DNA of 8,651 bases from Syntrophaceae bacterium UBA7544 (GTDB taxonomy: Bacteria; Desulfobacterota; Syntrophia; Syntrophales; Smithellaceae): contig DLME01000165.1 in assembly GCA_002479215.1 (NCBI GenBank), positions 1-8,651 on the forward strand, read 5' to 3'. The translations under genes were made by a program, and so were the position numbers. The notes below the pieces were generated by a model. The model had not been told where the DNA came from. It ran no database searches and saw nothing but the letters and a program-made list of their open reading frames with translations. The stretch's first letter is position 1; each line of letters opens with the position of its first letter. Shown here one piece after another: positions 1 through 6,200 of this stretch.

Positions 1-611
1 ATTTCATTGATTCTTACGTAGCGGCCGCGGAACTGCGGCTGTAAACAAAAGGACGGCGGCATGGAACAATTATAAAACACAACCCTCTCCGCAAAATGAT
101 AAATATTATTACGGCTGATGCGGTTAAATAAATAACAAGCTACCAAACCTAATTTCTGTAACCATTGAACTTCTGAAGCAACAAGGCCGCGTGACCGGGC
201 AGTAATTATAGCTAACCGATACCTTTTATTAGCTAAGGCAAAAGGCAGCGCATCATCTTCTAAATATTCATTGACAAGGCTGGTAAATTTTCCCAACACG
301 CTGGAAGGATTATCTTTTCGGGAGTATCTTGTATTTATATAGGCATCTAAAAGTTTTTGGTAACATTGGGAAGCTTCCGGTTGTAACCACGCGGCAAAAC
401 GCCACGCTCCGGCGGAGGAACCAACTAAATTCACAGCCCTGGAACGGCCTAAAAATTCACCTTTCAAGAGAGTTAAATCAAAGCCGCTGGCAATTAACCA
501 TCGCGGCCCTACTGCCGCTCCATAATATGTCGAAACGGAATTTAAATCAAAGCCGCCATCCTTGATAATTTCGTAAACGCGCTTACCAGCTTTAATTCTT
601 ATCCTATTCAT
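1..611 (-). CDS. Patatin-like phospholipase/acyl hydrolase, N-terminal part (3' end outside window)
   Basis: An uninterrupted minus-strand frame runs from an ATG at 609-611 to the left edge, giving 203 codons without a stop, so the C-terminus is missing. The protein begins MNRIRIKAGKRVYEIIKDGG. It contains a nucleophile-elbow motif GSSAG (residues 64-68, Ser66) in the context NLVGSSAGAWRFAAW, preceded by a Gly-rich GAAVGPRW stretch (31-38) that could be the oxyanion loop. This arrangement is what patatin-family serine hydrolases show; they use a Ser-Asp dyad to deacylate phospholipids or other acyl esters. The catalytic Asp would lie beyond the visible part, so activity cannot be confirmed. 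No signal peptide is apparent, which suggests a cytoplasmic or membrane-peripheral protein. The ribosome binding site is weak (GGGATAG about 9 nt upstream). The gene diverges from proA and does not look functionally tied to it. Family assignment is from remembered motifs, not a search. Confidence 0.8.
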   Translation of the reverse strand, partial: MNRIRIKAGKRVYEIIKDGGFDLNSVSTYYGAAVGPRWLIASGFDLTLLKGEFLGRSRAVNLVGSSAGAWRFAAWLQPEASQCYQKLLDAYINTRYSRKDNPSSVLGKFTSLVNEYLEDDALPFALANKRYRLAIITARSRGLVASEVQWLQKLGLVACYLFNRISRNNIYHFAERVVFYNCSMPPSFCLQPQFRGRYVRINE

Positions 612-637
612 ATTTATTTTCTATCCCGGCAAAGGTC

Positions 638-666
638 TTGACACAAAAATTATTGTCCTGTAAATT
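638..666 (+). promoter_or_regulatory. Candidate sigma70 promoter for proA-nadD
   Basis: A perfect -35 hexamer TTGACA (638-643) is followed after 17 bp by TAAATT (661-666), which matches four of six -10 consensus positions. Transcription would start near 673 and leave a 5' leader of about 125 nt before proA. It sits in the divergent spacer between the patatin-like gene and proA. This is a pattern match only; no start site is known. Confidence 0.5.
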
Positions 667-678
667 AAGACAATTATT
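648..678. repeat. Inverted repeat around the proA -10, possible operator
   Basis: AATTATTGTC (648-657) is repeated in inverted form as GACAATTATT (669-678), with nine of ten positions pairing. The 11-bp centre holds the candidate -10 (661-666). A third half-like element, TTGACA, is the -35 itself. The position would suit a repressor that covers the promoter, but AT-rich spacers produce such repeats by chance and no regulator is encoded beside it. Confidence 0.3.
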
Positions 679-723
679 GATTATTGGTAAATTTCTTATA
701 TCATGTTTAAAAAGTTATCCAAC

Positions 724-746
724 CCTCATTAAATGAGGCGGCTTTT
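724..746 (+). other. Small stem-loop in the proA leader
   Basis: CCTCAT (724-729) and ATGAGG (733-738) can pair over a three-base loop, followed by CGGC and four T residues (743-746). It resembles a very weak terminator or attenuator between the candidate promoter and proA. The stem has only six pairs and the T run is short, so it may be without function. Confidence 0.2.
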
Positions 747-800
747 ATCAATAATTGGAAAAAATGCAAGAAATTTATTTTTTAGGTATCAGGATACTTT

Positions 801-2057
801 ATGGATATAAAAAATTCAATAAAACAAATCGCCCAAGACGCACGACTTGCGGCGCGAAATATTTCCCGTGTAACATCGGCGGCCAAAAATAATGCCCTCT
901 TGCAAATGGCAGTTGAACTTGACCGCAAGCGTGATTTTCTTCTGGCCGAAAACGCCAAGGATATTTCCAAAGCTAAGCAATCAGGACTTTCCCTGGCCAT
1001 GATTGACCGCCTCACTCTGGAAAAAGCTACAATTGAATTAATGGCTCAAGGACTACGGGAAGTAGCCGCGCTTCCCGATCCCGTAGGCAAGATAACTTCC
1101 ATGTGGCGCCGTCCCAATGGTCTTTTGGTGGGCAGGATGCGCATTCCTTTAGGAGTTATCGGCATCATTTACGAATCGCGCCCCAATGTTACGGTTGATG
1201 CCTCCGCCCTTTGCCTCAAATCGGGAAACGCAGTAATTTTACGGGGCGGTTCCGAAGCAATTAATTCCAACCTGGCCATCGCCTCCATCCTGCAAGAGGT
1301 TTTGCGCAAAAGCTCCTTGCCCGCAGCAGCAATTCAAGTAATTCCTCTGACTAATCGCGAAGCCGTATCGGCGATGCTACAGTTGGATGAATATATTGAT
1401 TTAATCATTCCCCGCGGAGGAGAAGAATTGATTCGGGCCGTGGTTGCCCAATCCAAAATACCCGTAATCAAACACTACAAGGGGGTCTGTCATATCTTTG
1501 TTGACGCGCAGGCCGATATGGAGATGGCTGTAAATATTTGCTTCAATGCCAAAGTTCAGCGCCCGGGCGTTTGCAATGCCATGGAAACCTTACTGGTACA
1601 CAAAGACATCGCCCGCAAGTTTTTGCCGCAGGTGGCGGGAAAATTGCAAGAAGCAGGTGTCATCCTCAGAGGATGCGAAAAAACAAGAGCGATCTTAAAA
1701 AACATAGAAGCCGCAACTGAAGATGACTGGTTTGCCGAATATCTCGATTTAATTCTGGCTGTAAGAGTTGTGGAGAATATTGATGAAGCCATCGCTCATA
1801 TTGAGAAGTATGGTTCTTTACATACGGAGTCAATAATAACGAACGACTATAACAATTCTCAACGCTTTTTAAACGAGGTCAATTCTTCAACCGTGCTGGT
1901 CAATGCCTCCACGCGTTTCAGCGACGGCTTTGAGTTGGGATTAGGCGCGGAAATTGGCATCTCCACGACAAAGCTTCATGCCTTCGGACCAATGGGACTG
2001 GAAGAATTGACAACAACAAAATTTATAATTTACGGCAACGGACAGGTGCGAACATGA
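801..2057 (+). CDS. proA: Gamma-glutamyl phosphate reductase (glutamate-5-semialdehyde dehydrogenase)
   Basis: ProA catalyses the NADPH-dependent reduction of gamma-glutamyl phosphate to glutamate-5-semialdehyde, the second step of proline synthesis from glutamate, in the cytosol. The 418-residue length is normal for the family. The catalytic cysteine is Cys258 in [13 protein letters not shown]. Residues 324-345 fit the ProA signature: Val324, then A-I-x-H-I at 330-334, Y-G-S at 337-339 and H-T-E-x-I at 341-345. The aldehyde-dehydrogenase-like N-terminal cofactor region includes [20 protein letters not shown] (124-143). The ATG at 801 follows AGGAT (791-795) at a usual distance. Its last four bases (ATGA, 2054-2057) are the start of nadD, which indicates translational coupling. 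The partner kinase gene proB, and obg, which often precede proA in deltaproteobacteria, are not upstream here; a patatin-like gene on the other strand is. Start and function are well supported. Confidence 0.96.
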   Translation: MDIKNSIKQIAQDARLAARNISRVTSAAKNNALLQMAVELDRKRDFLLAENAKDISKAKQSGLSLAMIDRLTLEKATIELMAQGLREVAALPDPVGKITSMWRRPNGLLVGRMRIPLGVIGIIYESRPNVTVDASALCLKSGNAVILRGGSEAINSNLAIASILQEVLRKSSLPAAAIQVIPLTNREAVSAMLQLDEYIDLIIPRGGEELIRAVVAQSKIPVIKHYKGVCHIFVDAQADMEMAVNICFNAKVQRPGVCNAMETLLVHKDIARKFLPQVAGKLQEAGVILRGCEKTRAILKNIEAATEDDWFAEYLDLILAVRVVENIDEAIAHIEKYGSLHTESIITNDYNNSQRFLNEVNSSTVLVNASTRFSDGFELGLGAEIGISTTKLHAFGPMGLEELTTTKFIIYGNGQVRT

Positions 2058-2704
2058 AATGGGGACTTTTGGGAGGAACTTTTGATCCGATTCATTTCGG
2101 ACATTTAAGGGGCGCGGAAGAAATGCTGGGAATCTTTAATTTAAACCGCATCATTTTTATCCCGTCATCGCGGCCGCCGCATAAGCTGGAAGCCGAAATC
2201 ACCTCTTTTTACCATCGTGAGCAAATGATTCGTCTGGCAATTGAAGGCAATGTTAATTTCTCTTTTTCCGATGTGGAGAATTTACGCGCCGGTAAATCTT
2301 ATTCCGTGGAAACAGTGGAATATATTCTTAACAAGTACATGGAGGATTTGGAACTATACTTCATCGTCGGGCAGGATGCTTTTCAAGCGGTTACGACATG
2401 GAAAGATTGGGAGAAACTTCTGCTGTTGTGCAATTTTGCCGTAATGACACGTCCCGGATATGAAAATATGAAATTGGACGGCATCTTACCGAAAGACTTT
2501 GCCGCACGATTTACTTACGATGAAAAAATTGACGGATTTAGAGGTCCGACCGGTCACACCATATATTTCCGTCATGTAAGCTTTTTGGACATTTCTTCAT
2601 CCCGGATGAAAGAGATGTTCAAAGATGATAAATCTATAAGATATCTTACGCCGGATAAAGTCCGTCAATACATCGCTAAAAACTCTCTCTATAAAAAATC
2701 CTGA
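2054..2704 (+). CDS. nadD: Nicotinate-nucleotide adenylyltransferase
   Basis: NadD transfers AMP from ATP to nicotinate mononucleotide, giving deamido-NAD, an essential step of NAD synthesis in the cytosol. The 216-residue protein shows the nucleotidyltransferase signature [11 protein letters not shown] (7-17), including HxGH at 14-17. It also has the IPSSRPPHK substrate loop (36-44), VGQDAF (105-110) where the family has a G-x-D-type motif, and the C-terminal ISSSRMKEM (180-188), a variant of the ISSTxIR phosphate-binding motif. The end [11 protein letters not shown] (197-207) is typical. The gene starts inside the proA stop codon (ATGA overlap), so translation is probably coupled. The ribosome silencing factor gene rsfS, a frequent downstream neighbour, is absent. 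A short spacer and a barrel-protein gene follow instead. Confidence 0.95.
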   Translation: MKWGLLGGTFDPIHFGHLRGAEEMLGIFNLNRIIFIPSSRPPHKLEAEITSFYHREQMIRLAIEGNVNFSFSDVENLRAGKSYSVETVEYILNKYMEDLELYFIVGQDAFQAVTTWKDWEKLLLLCNFAVMTRPGYENMKLDGILPKDFAARFTYDEKIDGFRGPTGHTIYFRHVSFLDISSSRMKEMFKDDKSIRYLTPDKVRQYIAKNSLYKKS

Positions 2705-2713
2705 GGAAATAGG

Positions 2714-2744
2714 TTGACGTGCCTAAGGTTTTATGCTTTTTAAT
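2714..2744 (+). promoter_or_regulatory. Weak candidate promoter for the barrel-protein gene
   Basis: TTGACG (2714-2719) and TTTAAT (2739-2744) match five of six positions each, but the 19-bp spacer is longer than optimal. It lies just after the nadD stop and would start transcription about 55-60 nt before the next gene. No terminator was seen after nadD, so read-through from proA-nadD is also possible. Confidence 0.3.
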
Positions 2745-2809
2745 ACGCAAGGTTACCTGAAAGCAAAATATCTCAGATAGAGGGTAAAAATAAAAAAGGA
2801 GGAAATATT

Positions 2810-3658
2810 ATGGTAAAAACATTTAAACCACTTTTCATTTTTAATTTAGTAATAATACTTTTTCTTTTTTGCAGCACTCCGTTAATGGCGGAAAATGCGG
2901 CGCCGGTTGAAAATCCGTCAGCCATCAAGTTGGGCCTGACTTATTTTTACTTTGATTATAAAGAAGATTTGGTCATGCCCGCCAAAAGTACGGAATACGG
3001 ATGGTTGCCGGGTGTATATTTAGATTATACTTTTAAAAAGAAGTCCTCAATATATGCAAAAGTATTTTTAAGCTATGCGGCTGCTGATATAACCTATGAT
3101 GGAGCAAGTCAGCCGTCCGGTACGCCGTTAAAGTATACGAATGAATCAGCCAGGATGTTAAAATTTGAAGCAAATATTGGATACGCCATACCCATAGGCA
3201 AAAGTTTCCTGTTAATTCCTTATCTCGGCTACGGTTACCAGTACTGGCAGCGAGGTGACCCCGGTTATATTGACGGCACTTTCACTTATGAAGAATTTTA
3301 TCAATGGAACTATATTCCCGTGGGAATCAAAGCCGATTACAATATAACTGAAAAATTGAATATAGCCGCCTCTGTCGCGGCTAATTTCATGGTTTACGGC
3401 ACAGCGACCGCTTACTTATCAAAAACAGCAGGCGGCTACTTTGGCCCCGACATGAGTTTCACTTTAGGCAACCGAATCGGCTTCTACGCGGAAATTCCTG
3501 TTACCTATAAGTTCACCAATAACATTGGAATTTCAGTAACACCATGGTACGAATACCGTTCATTTGCAGCAAGTGATGTAAATCAGTATGGCTTTTATGA
3601 GCCGTCGAGCACAGCCAATGAGTACGGCGTTAATGTAGGAGTTCTCTTTTCATTCTAA
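2810..3658 (+). CDS. Predicted outer-membrane beta-barrel protein of unknown function
   Basis: I do not recognise a specific family. The first 27 residues form a Sec-type signal peptide: Lys3 and Lys6, a hydrophobic core FIFNLVIILFLF (9-20), and a likely cleavage site after PLMA (residue 27). Cys21 is preceded by Phe, so this is not a lipobox. The mature part of about 255 residues alternates polar and aromatic or aliphatic residues in roughly ten stretches, such as YLGYGYQYWQRG, GFYAEIPVTYKF and ISVTPWYEYRSF. It ends in VGVLFSF; a terminal Phe is the recognition signal for the BAM assembly machinery. Ten strands would give a small barrel like an omptin or a porin-like structural protein, but no omptin catalytic motif was identified. 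The start has a strong ribosome binding site, AAGGAGG (2796-2802), seven bases upstream. A terminator follows at 3750-3779, so this may be a single-gene unit. Confidence 0.75.
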   Translation: MVKTFKPLFIFNLVIILFLFCSTPLMAENAAPVENPSAIKLGLTYFYFDYKEDLVMPAKSTEYGWLPGVYLDYTFKKKSSIYAKVFLSYAAADITYDGASQPSGTPLKYTNESARMLKFEANIGYAIPIGKSFLLIPYLGYGYQYWQRGDPGYIDGTFTYEEFYQWNYIPVGIKADYNITEKLNIAASVAANFMVYGTATAYLSKTAGGYFGPDMSFTLGNRIGFYAEIPVTYKFTNNIGISVTPWYEYRSFAASDVNQYGFYEPSSTANEYGVNVGVLFSF

Positions 3659-3691
3659 GTTATTGGTTTTTTTGCATCTCAAGGTGATTTA

Positions 3692-3715
3692 CCGGAGAGG
3701 CGGTTTGTCTGCCGG
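3692..3715 (+). other. Small stem-loop in the 3' untranslated region of the barrel-protein gene
   Basis: CCGGAGA (3692-3698) pairs with TCT (3708-3710) and CCGG (3712-3715), with one bulged G. It lies between the stop codon and the stronger terminator hairpin. It has no T tract and may only stabilise the transcript end, or be chance. Confidence 0.2.
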
Positions 3716-3749
3716 ATGAATTAAGTAATAATCTTTAAGAACCACAAAG

Positions 3750-3779
3750 AAGGCCATGGGGCGAATCCTGTGGCCTTTT
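3750..3779 (+). terminator. Intrinsic terminator after the barrel-protein gene
   Basis: AAGGCCATGGG (3750-3760) pairs with CCTGTGGCCTT (3767-3777) to make an 11-bp stem that includes two G-T wobbles, with the six-base loop GCGAAT. Four T residues (3776-3779) end the structure, two of them part of the stem, so the T run is short. The stem is followed by CATAT. It sits about 90 nt after the stop codon. The opposite strand also has a T-rich flank (from AAAGAA), so weak bidirectional use is possible. Confidence 0.7.
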
Positions 3780-3780
3780 C

Positions 3781-3987
3781 ATATACGGTTGAATTTTTAA
3801 GCTATTTCTCATCCCAGCGGAACACAACTATCATCATCTTCTACAACGCCCATACTCCAAACGATCCTATGAAGCTTTTCCTGAAAATTGCCAAGAAACC
3901 CTACCCTCCCCGTCTCATCTATCACCACTTACTGATAACTTTTTAACCGGACATTTTATGTGCTTTTTACAATTATTTTTTCTTATG
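3781..3987. other. Gene-free stretch between terminator and next promoter
   Basis: Neither strand holds a convincing gene here. The longest plus-strand frame from an ATG (around 3870) gives only about 25 codons, lacks a ribosome binding site and resembles nothing I know. No repeat or RNA gene was recognised. The second half is T-rich and leads into the promoter at 3988. Confidence 0.4.
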
Positions 3988-4014
3988 TTGACGGGGATTT
4001 TTATTTGTTATAAT
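3988..4014 (+). promoter_or_regulatory. Extended -10 promoter for the receiver gene
   Basis: A perfect TATAAT (4009-4014) is preceded by TG plus one base (4006-4008), the extended -10 arrangement. TTGACG (3988-3993) would be the -35; its 15-bp spacer is short, but extended -10 promoters tolerate a weak -35 contact. Transcription would begin near 4021, giving a leader of about 205 nt. This is the best-looking promoter in the window. Confidence 0.6.
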
Positions 4015-4040
4015 CTTAATAATAAAAGATTAAGTCTTTA

Positions 4041-4163
4041 AGGTTAGCCCTCGTAGGAAAATTTATCTATGACCTAAGTAATGAACATTAGGACATCCCC
4101 AAGCTGCCAGAGCTGCTGTAAACTATCCTAACCCAAAAGGCTACCTCTGGTAACTATTTGGCA
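4041..4163 (+). ncRNA. Candidate structured 5' leader of the receiver gene
   Basis: Between the promoter and the receiver gene several segments can pair. GGTTAG (4042-4047) pairs with CTAACC (4128-4133). The same segment, as AGGTTAGCC (4041-4049), pairs with GGCTACCT (4139-4146) with one bulged base. CCTAA (4073-4077) pairs with TTAGG (4088-4092). CCAGAG (4107-4112) pairs with CTCTGG (4145-4150), while the overlapping TGCCA (4105-4109) pairs with TGGCA (4159-4163). The first two pairings compete, as do the last two, which is what a switching leader would need. I compared it by memory with cyclic-di-GMP, cobalamin, TPP, SAM, glycine and fluoride riboswitch cores and saw no match. It is a hypothesis, not a recognised family. 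Confidence 0.3.
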
Positions 4164-4226
4164 GAACATGATTTTTCTACTATGGGCAGACGTATCATGC
4201 TATTGAAATAGAAGGAGCAATAAATT

Positions 4227-4595
4227 ATGCCGAAAAAAATATTAATTGCAGATGATGATAAAGGTACTGTATCATTTCTGACTTCTATACTGAAGGCTAA
4301 TAATTATGAGGTTATTGTAGCTTTCGATGGGATGCAGACCATAGCAGCAGCCCATAAAGAAAAACCCGATTTAATTCTTTTAGATATCATGATGCCCGTA
4401 CGTAGTGGCATACATATTTTTGAGAATTTAAAAATATCCTCTTTGACCGCCATAACCCCTGTAATTTTTATTACCGGTGTCGCTAATGCAGAGATCAGGC
4501 AGAAAGCGCTAGAGATGGGTGCGGCAGATTACGTTGTAAAACCGTTCGAAACTGAATATCTGCTAAGTAAAATAAGAAAAGCCCTTGGCGAGTAG
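4227..4595 (+). CDS. Stand-alone CheY-like response regulator receiver
   Basis: The 122-residue protein is a single receiver domain with no output domain. It has the acidic pocket Asp9-Asp10 (ADDD), the phospho-acceptor Asp53 in LLDIMMP, the conserved Thr83 in FITG and Lys105 in VVKPF, so all residues needed for phosphotransfer are present. Such proteins receive phosphate from a histidine kinase and act through protein contacts, for example on a flagellar motor, another kinase or a phosphorelay; which applies here cannot be told. No histidine kinase, chemotaxis or flagellar gene lies nearby, so its partner is elsewhere. The start is set by AAGGAG (4212-4217), nine bases before the ATG. It has its own promoter and a long leader, and it converges with the thiolase gene. 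Confidence 0.93.
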   Translation: MPKKILIADDDKGTVSFLTSILKANNYEVIVAFDGMQTIAAAHKEKPDLILLDIMMPVRSGIHIFENLKISSLTAITPVIFITGVANAEIRQKALEMGAADYVVKPFETEYLLSKIRKALGE

Positions 4596-4694
4596 AATCG
4601 TGTGTAATTCCGGGAACACTTAATTATTTTCCGCAATATTTCTCCCTCATTTCTAAATACCGCTTGTTACCATTGATTTTTAGCAATCCATAAT

Positions 4695-4729
4695 AATATC
4701 TCCGTGGCTGACACCGCCACGGAGATATT
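4695..4729. terminator. Perfect 14-bp inverted repeat between convergent genes, possible terminator
   Basis: AATATCTCCGTGGC (4695-4708) and GCCACGGAGATATT (4716-4729) form a perfect 14-bp stem with the seven-base loop TGACACC. It lies between the receiver gene (plus) and the thiolase gene (minus), where a bidirectional terminator is expected. Neither side carries a proper T tract: the plus side continues GGAAACAC and the minus side ATTATTATGG. It may be a non-canonical terminator, an RNA-stabilising hairpin, or a copy of a dispersed palindromic repeat. Confidence 0.5.
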
Positions 4730-4800
4730 GGAAACACACATTTTGTAGAGCTCATGTTTTAACAAGCGCAAAAATAATTAATAACTCAATTGCTATTTTT

Positions 4801-6009
4801 TTATTTCTGCAAATTTTCAATAACCGTCGCTACACCCAAGCCGCCGCCGCAGCAGGAACTGAAAACACCATACTTCCCACCCTTGCGGATGAGTTCTTTC
4901 ATGGTGAATATGCAAATGCGGGCTCCCGAGGCTCCGTTGGGATGACCAAAGGCAATGGCTCCGCCATTGGGATTCCATTTGTCCATATTAACCTTTTCCC
5001 CGGTCTGTTTTTCGAGTTCTTTGACAACCGCCAGGTTCTGCACGGCAAAGGCTTCATTGCATTCCATAACGTCCATAGCGGAAAGTTTTAAGCCCGCCCG
5101 CTTCAAGGCCAGAGGAACTGCATAGGCAGGAGCAATCCCCATGATTTTGGGATCGACACCGTAATCACCGCCGGCAAGCCACTTCGCCATCGGTTTATAA
5201 CCCAGTGCCTTGGCTTTTTCCATGGTCATCATGAGGACAAAGGCAGCCCCATCATTGCGCCCGGAAGCGTTTCCGGCTGTTACAGTCCCGGTTTTTATAA
5301 AGGCGGGCAGCAAGGCCGACAGCGCTTCCATGGAAGTCATCCGCGGATGTTCGTCAACTTTGAACTCGAGGGGAGGATTCTTTTTCCCCTGAGGAACCAT
5401 GACCGAAATAATCTCGTCAACAAAATATCCGGCATCGATGGCCTTTTTCGCTAAAACCTGACTGCGCAGACCGAATTCGTCCTGCGCCTGACGCGATATA
5501 TTGTACATCACCTGCAGGGCCTCCGCCGTCATCCCCATGTTCATTGTCGCCGGATCTTTAGTTGGGGAAAGGGATGACATGATAGGCATCGGAGGAATCA
5601 TCCGAAATGGCTCTGTCGCCATAGAAAATTTGGCACATGCTTGACTATAAGATTCCATGCCTCCGGCAATCATGATATCCGCGTGATTGGCAAGAATTCT
5701 CCATGCCGCGTGGTTAATGCTATCGATTGCCGATCCGCACTGCATCTCTACATAGGAAGCCGAAGTGCTCTCAGGAAGTCCGCCGGCTAATGTCGCCCAA
5801 CGCGCCGGGTTAAGAGCAGAAGTCCCGCCGATTGCCGATCCCGCAAAAACCGCGTCCACTGTGCCCTTCTCGGCTATTTTGGTTTTTGCCAACAGCCCTT
5901 TAATGGCTAAACCACCCAATTCTTCCATCGTAAAGTTCCTTAGTGTTCGTCCCAGAGTGCCGAATGCCGTCCGCACTCCGTCAACTAATACAACTTCTCT
6001 GTTACTCAT
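4801..6009 (-). CDS. Thiolase (acetyl-CoA C-acyltransferase family)
   Basis: Thiolases cleave 3-ketoacyl-CoA with CoA to give acetyl-CoA and a shortened acyl-CoA, or run the reverse condensation. The 402-residue length is normal. The catalytic set is complete: nucleophile Cys91 (EMQCGSA), Asn318 in CNEAFAVQN, His356 in GHPNGASGAR and Cys386 in SSCCGGGLG. Details differ from the common form: the usual CGSG is CGSA, and NVNGGAIALGHPIG reads NPNGGAIAFGHPNG. Chain-length preference cannot be read from the sequence. An upstream in-frame GTG (6019-6021) would add four residues but overlaps the ribosome binding site GAGGTGG, so the ATG at 6007-6009 is the better start. The dehydrogenase gene lies 191 bp upstream on the same strand, and the two probably serve one beta-oxidation route. 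Confidence 0.93.
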   Translation of the reverse strand: MSNREVVLVDGVRTAFGTLGRTLRNFTMEELGGLAIKGLLAKTKIAEKGTVDAVFAGSAIGGTSALNPARWATLAGGLPESTSASYVEMQCGSAIDSINHAAWRILANHADIMIAGGMESYSQACAKFSMATEPFRMIPPMPIMSSLSPTKDPATMNMGMTAEALQVMYNISRQAQDEFGLRSQVLAKKAIDAGYFVDEIISVMVPQGKKNPPLEFKVDEHPRMTSMEALSALLPAFIKTGTVTAGNASGRNDGAAFVLMMTMEKAKALGYKPMAKWLAGGDYGVDPKIMGIAPAYAVPLALKRAGLKLSAMDVMECNEAFAVQNLAVVKELEKQTGEKVNMDKWNPNGGAIAFGHPNGASGARICIFTMKELIRKGGKYGVFSSCCGGGLGVATVIENLQK

Positions 6010-6012
6010 ATT

Positions 6013-6019
6013 CCACCTC
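6013..6019 (-). promoter_or_regulatory. Ribosome binding site that fixes the thiolase start
   Basis: On the minus strand GAGGTGG is followed by AAT and the ATG at 6007-6009. GAGGTG is complementary to the 16S rRNA end. The in-frame GTG further upstream overlaps this element and so has no binding site of its own. Confidence 0.7.
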
Positions 6020-6114
6020 ACTATTTATTATTTTTTCACAAAAACATTTTTTGCTTTCCGGTAATCGCCACGGATAACACGCACAAAATCATCTTGGGGA
6101 TAAGTTTGGAAAGA

Positions 6115-6146
6115 GAATGAGGATAGCGTTTCTGCGATCCCCATTC
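6115..6146. other. Imperfect hairpin between dehydrogenase and thiolase genes
   Basis: GAATG (6115-6119), GGAT (6121-6124) and GC (6126-6127) pair with GC (6134-6135), ATCC (6137-6140) and CATTC (6142-6146). This makes 11 pairs with two mismatches and a six-base loop. In the direction of transcription (minus) it is followed by TCTCTTTCC, a poor T tract. It could cause partial termination or mark RNA processing between the two genes, giving unequal expression. Confidence 0.3.
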
Positions 6147-6200
6147 CCTTTTATTTAAAATATCACCGTTCCAACTTCCGGAAAGGCAGTATTCATACGC

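Noticed and set aside
329..565. Plus-strand open frame of 78 codons
   Set aside because: It is antisense to the patatin-like frame, which carries a GxSxG motif and reads through the whole region.
2810..2899. Lipoprotein signal with Cys21 in the barrel-protein gene
   Set aside because: The residue before the cysteine is Phe, which does not fit a lipobox, and a normal cleavage site follows at residue 27.
3868..3948. Small peptide gene of about 25 codons starting near 3870
   Set aside because: No ribosome binding site, no recognisable composition and no promoter directly upstream.
4021..4226. Known riboswitch class (cyclic-di-GMP, cobalamin, TPP, SAM, glycine, fluoride) in the receiver leader
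   Set aside because: None of the conserved core sequences that I remember for these classes is present.
6010..6021. Thiolase start at the upstream GTG
   Set aside because: The GTG overlaps the ribosome binding site GAGGTGG; the ATG at 6007-6009 is at the right distance and gives the family-like N-terminus MSNREVVLVD.
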